A DNA stretch of 64,000 nucleotides from Tuctoria greenei (lineage: Eukaryota; Streptophyta; Magnoliopsida; Poales; Poaceae). The stretch's first letter is position 1; every line of letters starts with the position of its first letter. Both the position numbers and the translations under genes were made by a program. The notes below the pieces were generated by a model, which did no database searches, had not been told where the DNA came from, and was given only the letters and a program-made list of their open reading frames with translations. The DNA is taken from the NCBI GenBank assembly GCA_036927565.1, contig JAYESD010000001.1, positions 251,439,097 to 251,503,096 of the forward strand. Reading direction: 5' to 3'. Of this stretch, positions 56,101 through 64,000 are shown piece by piece.

Positions 56101-58300
56101 TCCCGGACCTTTGAGATCCATGCATCAGAACTGGCATGAGCTTCTGGATCTTGCGTGCTTGGTTGCTCAGAGCTTCCAGTAGCGCCTACGATCATTGGTG
56201 GATGCTATGGTATCACGACCACCAAGACAACCAACTTCGAGGTGCCGGTCTTGCCCCCTTCACTCAACTCAGCAGGTTGAGCAGCAGGTTCTGATAGTCT
56301 CCTGACAAAAATGCTATCGAGTGTCGCAGCTCCAATTGAAGTTTTCATAGAGAGATCATCAACTTCAGCATGGTTGAGACGTTGGATATGGCAGAGATCC
56401 AGGACCTAGAACTCCTTCTGCAGCTTCTGGACTTCACACAAATATGCAGCAAGTTGAGGGTTATTGCAACTACATTCACCTTTGACTTGTTAGATGATGT
56501 TGTGAATATCCCTTCACCAGGAGTTGCTGGATGCAGAAGGACAGCGTCGTCTTGAGCCTGAAGATGAGAGCTTCATACTCCACCATATTGTTGGTCGCCT
56601 TGAAGTCAAGGCAGACCATGTACTTGACGTGCTCCCCGGTCGCACAAGGAGCAAGACTCCAGCTCTGGCCCCTTGCTACCACATAGATCCATTGAAGTAG
56701 AGATCTAGTGAGGCTCAGGGAAGATCGAGACCTTTGGTTTCAGCTTCTCTTCGTTGAGGCCCTCCGGACTTGATGGATAAGGAGTCCACTCCGCGACGAA
56801 GTGAGTAAACACCTGACACTTGATTACGTGTCGAGGCAGGAATTCAAGATCAAATTCTGCCAACTCCGCTGCCCACTTGGCAATATTTCCTGTGGAATTG
56901 GGATTATGAAAAATGGCTCTCAACGGATAAGAAGTTACCACTGAGATCTTGTGAGCCTAGAAGTAGTGGCGCAATTTCCTTGATGCAATAATAACTACGT
57001 AAAGCAGCTTATACACCTTAAGATATCAAGTCTTGGCATTGTGGAGTACTTCACTAATGAAGTATATTGGCTTCTGTACAGTCCGGACCCTCTCGGAGGG
57101 GTCCAAACTTTGTTCTCCATCAACTCGGACCATACCAGAGGGGTCCAAGTCTCCTTCAGCAGTGAGATCTCCCCCGAAAGGGAGAGGTTGATCCACAGAC
57201 ATCTTGCCTTTAGGATCCGTGTTTGAGGGTTGGTACGCAGACTCACATTCGGTTGGCTTCGGACCCTCCCGGAGGGGTTTGAGCTCCTGAGTGGAAGATG
57301 TATGTGCCCTTTCTGCGACTAGAACCATGCTGACAACCTTGGTAGTGGTAGCGATGTAATGCAGGAGAGGCTCACAGGTTCCGAAGGTACCATGATCGAC
57401 AACATGGTGAGGAGCTGCCTGAGCTCTTGAAAGGCCTTCTCCACCTCTTCAAACTAGTGGAATGGTCCAAACTTTCTCAGTAACATGAATAAAGGAAGAG
57501 CCCACTCTCCCAGTCTCGAAATGAAGCAGCTGAGCGAAGCTAAACATCCCGTAAGCTTCTAGACATCCTTGATGAGGGCAAGAGGTCGCTTCACTTCAAT
57601 AGCTTTAATCTTGGCCGGATTTGCTTCAATTCCACAGTGAGTGACCAAGAAACCAAGAAGCTTTCCGGAGTTGACCCCAAAGACGCTCTTGTCTGGATTT
57701 AGCTTTGTGTGTGTCGAGCGCAGCTTGTCAACGACTGGGTGGAGATTGTCCAGTAGGGAATCCTTGTTCCCCACTTTGACGACAATGTCATCGATGTAGA
57801 CTTCCAATAAGTTCTGGATCAGCTCCCCAAATGTTTTGTGTATTGCTCGCACAAAGGTGGAGGTAGCATTTTTAAGACCAAAAGGCATTGCTGTGTAACA
57901 ACATAGACCATCTACTGTAATAAAAGCAATTTGCTCTTCATCGTCCTTAGACATTGGTATTTGATGATATCCAAAATATACATCTAGAAAACAAAGAAAC
58001 TCACAACCGAAAGTAGAATCCACTATATGATCTATTTGTGGTAGTGGAAATGGTTCTTTTGGGAATGTCTTATTTAGTGTAGTGTAGTCGATGCACATCC
58101 GAATCTTCCCGCCGGCCTTTCGTACGACAACTGGGTTTGCCAGCCATCGTGGATAATGAACCTCCCAAATGATTCCTGCATTGAGCATCCTCTTGAATTC
58201 TTCTTGAATGAAGTTCTACCGCTCAATAGATTGTTTTCGGGTCTTTTGTTGTAAAGTCCATGCATTGGGGTAGATCTTTAGATGGTGCTCGATCAGCTCC
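56101..58300 (-). pseudogene. Tat reverse transcriptase and RNase H (broken)
   Basis: RT is open at 58,188-57,559: GKIRMCIDYTTLNKTFPKEP, CFLDVYFGYHQIPMSKDDEE (first Asp), AMPFGLKNATSTFVRAIHKT and the catalytic VYIDDIVV (YIDDIVV at 57,798-57,778), then LGFLVTHCGIEANPAKI. This style (KDDEEQIAFITVDG, FGLKNATSTF) is typical of Tat. RT-connection and RNase H pieces follow in other frames: PIYFISEVLHNAKT (about 57,060), IAKWAAELAEFDLEF (56,885-56,840) and KATNNMVEYEALIFRL (about 56,600-56,555). The archaeal-type second RNase H typical of Tat may correspond to the last piece. Many stops. Confidence 0.85.
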
Positions 58301-58476
58301 CTGGGGATCCCATGCATTTGTGACTGTTGCCATGCAAACACGTTGACATTTGCTCGAAGGAAAGTGATGAGCGTGAGTTCCTATTTGTCACTCAGACCCC
58401 CCACTATGCGAGTGGTCTGAGTGGCATCGGAACCGATTTGGATGACCTCGATGGGAATTTTGGTGTCGCCGCTTGG

Positions 58477-59324
58477 CTACATCGAAGGTGCAGTTTTTGA
58501 GCTGCGTTGACGTGAGCTCGCAGGTTGCTCCTTGCTGGATTCAGCTTCTTGCACTGCCGCAAGTGCATGAAGCTTTTCCAACTCAGTGACTTTGGCAGTG
58601 CGGTCCCCTCGGATCCAGAGGACGCCTGACGGAGTGGGCATCTTCAACACGAGGTAGCCATAATGGTACACAACCATGAACTTGTATAGGGGTGGCCTGC
58701 CAAGTATGGCGTTGAAGGGTAAGTTGATGTGGGCCACATCAAAGACTAGCTTCTCAGAACGGTAGTTCTCCAGTGTTTCGAAGGTAACCGAAGAGTAAAC
58801 AAACCAAGAGATGTGATATCTCCTGGTCCTACTCTGAAGAATGTGCGCGAGGGCCTTAGGTCCGAGAGGCTAAGCTAAAGCTTCATAAAGGCTGTGAAGC
58901 TGCTGGGGTTGAGTGTTGCGCCTCCATCGACCAAGACATGGAAGAGCTGGACATTGTTGATAGTCAGGGAGACCATCAGGGGAAACTGTCCAACTCTCGC
59001 CATGTTCTTCGGGCGGTCAGAAGCATCGAAGTTCATCGGTGTATCCATCCAATTTCGGTGAGGTTCTGCATTGGCAGTAGGACCAGCAGCAGTTACCTCC
59101 CAACGCAGAGTTTTAACTATGCGCCGAGAAGTGATGTCCCAGGACCCTCCATACATCATATAGGGAGTTTTTCGACCCTCATTGTCGGAGCTGGTGTTAG
59201 AGTCGTTGACGGTGTTGTAGACTGCCTTCAACGTCTTCTTGGCATCTTGGAAGCCAAACTCCTGGTCAGACGACGCCTTGTTGACTTTCTGTTTGTTTTT
59301 CCTGCTGACGGAAAGGCGTGTCAT
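58477..59324 (-). pseudogene. Tat protease region (broken)
   Basis: Minus frame 59,324-58,875 ends with MARVGQFPLMVSLTINNVQL and the retropepsin site LVDGGATLNPSS (about 58,925-58,890). Frame 58,737-58,477 continues with HINLPFNAILGRPPLYKF, the conserved end of plant gypsy protease, then a Gln/Ser-rich linker. Stops lie between the pieces. RT follows downstream. Confidence 0.83.
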
Positions 59325-60790
59325 CTTGACGCTTGCTTTGTCTCTCTACGAGTCTCTTGACTTCGTGACAATCTTCAAGATCGTGGCTCATAGATTTGTG
59401 GATTGGGCACCACATCTTGTCACCATCTTCAGACGATGGTCGAGGACATTTGTCGGGGCGTGGCCCTCGGTCACCTAGAGCTGCGGCAGTAGCAGCAGTA
59501 CATTTGCTGACAAGTGACCTATTCTTGCCACTTGACTTCTTTTTATTTTTGCCACTTTTTTAGAAGTAGCTTCGACTGTGTGGTCTAACTGACCAGCCTT
59601 TGCATCTGGTCTGGAGTGCATCTCCAGACCTAAGTAGCTCTGGAGCATTTCTCGACCAGGCTGAAGAGATTAGTGACACTGTTGACATCTTTAGTTTCCA
59701 TCTTCTCTAGCATTTTCTTATCTCGAACACCCTGTCTGAAAACTACAATAACAGAGGTGTTTGAGATAGTGGGGATGGTGTTCCGTACGTGAGAGAATCT
59801 CTGGATGAAAGATCTCAGCGACCCCCCCTTGTTCTGTTGTACGGCAAACAAGTCTAGCTTAGTGCCAGGTCAGGTGTAGGAGCTCCCGAAGTTGGTAGTG
59901 AACTGGCGACAGAGATCCTCCCAACTATAGATTGAGTCAGGAGGTAGGGTAATAAACCAAGACCTAGCTATCCAAGTTAAGGCCACTCGGAAGTACTTGG
60001 CGCAGATTGCCTCGTTACCTCCAGCAGCATGGATGGCATTGGAGTAGATCTGCAGAAACTCAGTAGGGTTCACAGTCCTCTCTTACTTTTCTAGAAAATG
60101 GGGCCTCAACTTGATAGGCCACACCACCATGCGAAGGTGTGGCGCAAGGGTTGAACAGCCGCCCCATATTCCTAAAGTAGAAGGATTTTCACGAGCAAGT
60201 CGCCTCTCGCTACTACGCTCAATGTTGACACGGCCATCTTGCCTCATGTACCGGTGGTCAATCTTCAATCGGAGGTCCTGAGTTGGAATCCTTTATGCAG
60301 TATGCATACAAGGGGTAACAGAAGGAGTACGCGAGGTCATGTAATGGGAGGGCTCACATCTCCTGTGCTGCGATGCTTGAAGACCAAGTCTACCAGACAA
60401 GGTCCTGTTACGAGCAGACCCCTGCCTTGCATCGAACTTAGGCTGGTTATTGAGCGCAGCATTGCAGCTACAACTAGATGCTCATCATCTACTCGCCATT
60501 GCTCGAGTGCATCCAAAGATGCACCTAGAGCAGGAGGGCACTGAAGAAGAATCTGCGCTACATTGAGCACAACCTCCGGGTTGTGTGTCGATGTCATGAC
60601 CGATGTGAAGGCACCATCCACTTGTTGCACAACATTTGGAGCTGAGCAGGTGGTGGTGGCGGTGGCAAGTTGTTTGCCGACTGTTGGAAACTAGTAGGGT
60701 GAGAGCTATTGCCAACCACGGTTTCAAGAATAGGTTGTGCAGCCAGACGAGAACCAATGACTGAATTCACCATCTTCAAGATTGTAGTCC
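59325..60790 (-). pseudogene. Tat gag (broken)
   Basis: Begins near the primer site with MVNSVIGSRLAAQPILETVV and a polyproline run, then Ala/Leu-rich sequence in another frame (60,630-60,337). The gag core is at 60,073-59,630: PTEFLQIYSNAIHAAGGNE, WFITLPPDSIYSWEDLCRQF, then after one stop NKGGSLRSFIQRFSHVRNTI and VVFRQGVRDKKML. These match the retrotransposon gag domain. The sequence to 59,325 is in poor frame. Confidence 0.8.
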
Positions 60791-60808
60791 CCCAACATGG
60801 CACGCCAA
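60790..60808 (-). other. Probable primer binding site of the Tat element
   Basis: On the minus strand TTGGCGTGCCATGTTGGGG lies next to the 5' LTR end. It resembles the TGGCGCGCCAGGTAGGGG-type sites of Tat elements with some changes, a primer other than initiator Met. The exact tRNA is not certain. Confidence 0.5.
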
Positions 60809-60809
60809 A

Positions 60810-61647
60810 TGTCGAAGTGTGCCAATGACACTTCCCTCGACACTACTAAGGAGTAGTCCGTGGAGGTTCATATTTAGGCGAGGCGCTAATTAATATCGAA
60901 GACAGTGAGGGACACAGAGATTTTACGTGGTTCGGGCCGCCTAAGCGTAATACCCTACTCTACGGGGGTGTGTTGTATGAGCTTGATTTCACTTGTGAAA
61001 GTTTGAGTCATCTTAGATTTTCTTCTACCATGCAGCGCAACCATTTTATACGCCAAGGGCTGGCTGTTACAGTGCGTACCAAGACCTGACAGGTGGTCCC
61101 GGTTGTAATAATCATGGTATACACAATCTTCCTGTATAATGGTGGTTAATATTTGTGATAACATATCTTAATAGCATCATTAATGGTCTTGATTGTCTCC
61201 TGATCGCGTGTCATTAATGTGAGATTAATGACACATTATTCAGGTCTTGTAACGGCCAATTACTAGCCCTTCAAAGTCTGCCCGTTAGAGATATCCGATT
61301 CTTCCCGTTGTAGACATAGGACCGGGCACGTGCCACGTGGTAGCTCCGGAGCTTCTCTTTGCTGGGAGGTAGGTCCGGTGCTACTGTACACGTGGCAGCA
61401 CCAGAGCTTTCCTTGATGAAAAGGTAGGTCTGGGGCTATAGTGCACATGGCAGCACCGGTGCCACCCTAAGGATAGAGGCAGGTCTGGCACTGAGGGACA
61501 CGTGGTAGTACCGGAGCCACTCTAAGGAGGGAGGCAGGTGCGGCACTGCGGGACGCGTGTCAACTCTCGACGTCCATTTCCTGGACATCAGGACTCAGAG
61601 CTTCTGCTTGCGGTACCAAGGGGTACTCTGTACGCAGGGTACTGACA
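60810..61647 (-). repeat. 5' LTR of the Tat element
   Basis: The LTR is 838 bp and matches 49,067-49,911 with many substitutions. U3 units with ACGTG cores lie at 61,330-61,560, where CACGTGCCACGTGG and three further GTGGCAGC/GTGGTAG units are found. Confidence 0.87.
61041..61050 (-). promoter_or_regulatory. TATA box of Tat 5' LTR
   Basis: TATAAAATGG on the minus strand after CCTTGGCG. Confidence 0.55.
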
Positions 61648-62284
61648 ATAACAGTTGTTGGATGGCTAGATATTAAGAAGAAGGAAAAATGTTGAAATTA
61701 GAAAAATACCTAAAGCTGACTTATGACTTTTGCCACTTTGAGCTCCTATTACAAATCAGCATATTTTTTACATAATAAGAACATCACACACGAGCCCCCC
61801 TCCTCCGCGCGCGCGCGCAAACATAGTTTCATAAATAAAAAAGAACGAGAGTTTTTAAGCAAAAAATTTTTTTTTAAAGACGTTAAAATGCCTAAGCAAA
61901 GTGAAAATTTCCTGAATATGACTTATAAGATAAAAAAAAGTTTTGATTGCGGTTGCAGTAATATATGATAAATATATGTAGAAATATGGAATCCTCATTT
62001 CATGTAACATAATTCTGAAACAACTTGAATGTAAGCTCAGGGGGGAGAAAGCAAGTATCATTTGTGAATACTAAAAGGTTACAGTGAGAAGACAATAAAA
62101 TTGATGTATCCAAGAGACAATACATATGGTTAGAAAATTACTAATGAATACTAATACCATTAATTATCTCTATCATCATTACTTTCTTGGACACGTCAAT
62201 GGATAACGTAGATCAAATTTTACGAATATGATGAAAGCTTATCTAATGATAAAAAACATTAGAGAGTTGAAACTATATATTCAC
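61648..62284 (+). repeat. Dispersed repeat X, module a, copy 3
   Basis: Continues the X copy cut at 49,066. Aligns with 36,345-36,600 at its left and, inverted, with 35,203-35,870 over most of its length (GAAAGCTTATCTAATGATAA, GTTTCATAAATAAAAAAG). The microsatellite position has a short CGCGCGCG run (about 61,805-61,820). Confidence 0.77.
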
Positions 62285-62875
62285 ATAAATGGAACCTGTC
62301 ACCCCCCTGGCCCTGAATCATCCTTGGCACCCACACCAAATGACACAAAGAAATCAAAGTTATGTCCTATGAGCAACCCAAAAAATAATTACTCCCTTTG
62401 TGATGAAATAAATGAGGACAGCTAATCTAGTTCAAAATAGTTGTCTGCGTCATAATACGTGTCAGTCTAAGTTGACATAAATCTTTGATGTTTTAGTGAA
62501 CATTGGTTAACCATTTGGTTGGCATTGAAAAGATAATTAATGGCCTTCAACCTCCATCCAAGCTTCTACTCTCTCTGTCTGTCTCACCTGATTCTCTCAC
62601 TTATGTTGGTCACACTACCCCTTCCCCTAGTTGTTCTAAACTGGTTCCCCATCGTTGCCCCCTCCCACCATTATCTAGCCGTTCTCTTTGTGGGATCAGT
62701 ACCACTCCCCTATCTTCTTTGTTATCTCTTCCGCTACCACCGTCAAATCGGCCTACTACCACTAGAGTCTTCTTCTATGGTTGGAGCTCGTGGATCTCGC
62801 ACAAAACCCCACCTTCTAAAACATCTATGAGATTTTTTTGTCAACCTAAATCACCTCTAATCAATCTAAATCGTA
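62285..62875 (+). repeat. Dispersed repeat X, module b, copy 3 (uninterrupted)
   Basis: This is the intact counterpart of the copy split by the minus copia, and of the inverse copy at 32.3-32.9 kb. Open frames (62,503-62,946 and 62,540-62,830) fall in CT-rich sequence and have no domain. Confidence 0.75.
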
Positions 62876-62898
62876 GAATGAGCCTTTCTTACGTAGTG
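62876..62898. other. Isolated CACTA terminus
   Basis: Ends TTTCTTACGTAGTG and starts GAATGAGCC, matching 20 of 23 bases of the right end of the large CACTA (32,219-32,241). The next bases are CAG (62,899-62,901). No transposon body lies to its left in the window, so it is a deleted relic or the end of a very short derivative. Confidence 0.55.
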
Positions 62899-62901
62899 CA
62901 G

Positions 62902-62954
62902 AATCACCAAAAGAAAAGAAAAAACATGAACCTGTCACAACTCTAGCCTCGAAT
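62902..62954 (+). repeat. Repeat X flank, copy 4 start
   Basis: AATCACCAAAAGAAAAGAAA and following bases match 38,591-38,645, upstream edge of module b, then are cut by an LTR at 62,955. Confidence 0.6.
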
Positions 62955-64000
62955 TGTGATACCTGGTTCCAAAAATGAACCAAGTGCAGTATATGTGTGC
63001 CCAGGATGTTTAACACACATATACAAGTGCATCACAAACGATATACAGATAATTACCACAACACAAGTTAATAAATAAGTACTTTTATTACACAATTCAT
63101 ATTATTCTCGAATACAAGCTCTAATGAATATTAATGACAAGTTCAACTAATGCAGCGGAAATAAACTAAATAAGTAACTATGCAGCTAAGCAATAGGGTA
63201 TAGCGCAGCTCCAATAACACCACAAGCAAAGCTGACGGCAGACATGGCCTAGAACTCCGTATTATTACCTTTAAACTCCCAATCCTGACCTGCAACTGTT
63301 GGCGGGGGGTGGGGGGGAGGGGGGATTGCAAGAGTGAGAACATGTCATACTCAGCAAGTGTGGAAAAGTATGACATGTAGCTGATACAAATGACAAATGT
63401 AATAAGGGCTAAGTGCTGAAAAGTACAGTAAAACATTCGAAAAACAATATATTATATGTATGTGAAGTAAACCTATCACAAACCATGTAGTTCTCATAAT
63501 ACCAGTCTATATCTCATTACCAATAAACATATTTATCACCATGAACCATAATACCATCCCAAAGCCAATACTGAACCATCCCAATACCAAAACCCTTCTA
63601 ATCATGTAGGTCATCCAGGTGCTCTTAACCGGGAGCACCACTATCATGATAGTTTTAATACTCTGCAGAGTTTGTACCACTTTACCCACGTGTTTTTAAT
63701 TTCATTACCCGTCGGCGAATAAAGAACCTCCTTTATGCCAATTACATTTCCTCTGGTGTATGGCCAAGAGATCACAAAATAGCATTTACAAAGGGACTAC
63801 TAGCAATGTATGGACCCACTGAGGTTTCACCGGTGGCGACGTCTCCTACAGAGCAAGTCTTCAACCAAGGGCCCCCTCTCGTGCCATTCGGATCCCAAGG
63901 AGTCCCTGCCACAAATCCAAACCCAATCCGACTCCCCTTCCCCGGTGTGCCAAATGATCCGCGCAATACCAGCAATACCCTCATTAATCAGCTATGCCGC
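62955..64000 (-). repeat. Partial LTR of a gypsy-like element running off the right edge
   Basis: Starts TGTGATACCTGG, which on the minus strand is an LTR end CCAGGTATCACA. Read minus it contains TTTCCGCTGCATTAG, then ATAAAAGTACTT before the end, and GCTGAGTATGACATG with GTTGCAGGTCAGG further in. The Tekay-type LTR at 7,603-11,598 has the same kind of landmarks in the same order near its end. It is a different family from that element. No gene seen. A G-rich run lies at 63,301-63,326. Confidence 0.6.

Larger units (their letters stand above)
49067..61647 (-). mobile_element. Ty3/gypsy LTR retrotransposon, Tat type, with antisense accessory ORF
   Basis: The element is 12,581 bp with LTRs of 845 and 838 bp (TGTCGAAGTG on the plus strand at both left edges). 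Flanks ATGAT (49,062-49,066) and ATAAC (61,648-61,652) differ by two transitions, and X copy 2 (about 36,340) shows the uninterrupted site as TTTAACATAAC. On the minus strand the order is gag, protease, RT, RNase H, integrase. Between integrase and the 3' LTR lies a long coding region in the opposite (plus) direction. In the first 93 aligned LTR bases I see about 15-18 mismatches, so it is much older than the gypsy and minus copia. Stops and shifts are frequent. Confidence 0.88.

Noticed and set aside
63301..63326. G-rich run as a regulatory quadruplex
   Set aside because: A single run of G with one T and one A in an LTR. Possible, but nothing else supports a role.

Overview
This window is plant nuclear heterochromatin made almost entirely of nested, decayed transposable elements. 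I find no intact host gene, no tRNA or rRNA gene and no CRISPR array. The element set points to a grass (Poaceae), with Oryza or a relative a reasonable guess from family resemblance only: a CACTA element with a tnp2-type transposase, long-LTR Ty1/copia elements of probable Maximus/SIRE type, a Ty3/gypsy Tekay-type chromovirus with an extra ORF before gag, and a Tat-type Ty3/gypsy element with an antisense accessory ORF. The species cannot be fixed from the sequence alone.

Layout, left half. An autonomous-type CACTA element enters from beyond the left edge and ends at 32,241. Its tnp2 transposase pseudogene is split: 551-2,995 and 27,356-28,174. The split is caused by a plus-strand copia element (2,996-27,350; flanks CCAAG/CTAAG). 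That copia is itself split by a 15.7-kb gypsy element (7,603-23,269; perfect 5-bp duplication AGATA). The order of events is therefore CACTA, then copia, then gypsy. A further LTR plus gag-start remnant of a related copia (about 29,430-31,270) interrupts the 3' subterminal repeats of the CACTA.

Layout, right half. The background is an old dispersed repeat, called X here, present in several partial copies (32.3-36.7, 38.6-49.1 and 61.6-62.9 kb). Into it went a truncated gypsy fragment (about 32,881-35,202), a 1,545-bp non-autonomous CACTA carrying what looks like a captured F-box gene fragment (36,757-38,301; duplication TCC), a minus-strand copia with both LTRs (38,911-48,529; CTCTA/CTCTC), and an old minus-strand Tat gypsy (49,067-61,647; ATGAT/ATAAC). 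The window ends inside a minus-strand LTR of another gypsy-like element.

None of the elements looks competent to move by itself. The plus copia lost its primer site and gag start, the minus copia lost the front of integrase, the gypsy pol has stops and a frameshift, and the Tat element is strongly decayed. Most informative for follow-up: the F-box fragment inside the small CACTA, the antisense accessory ORF of the Tat element, the orf0 of the Tekay element, and an in-frame TAG at the same gag/protease position in two separate copia copies.
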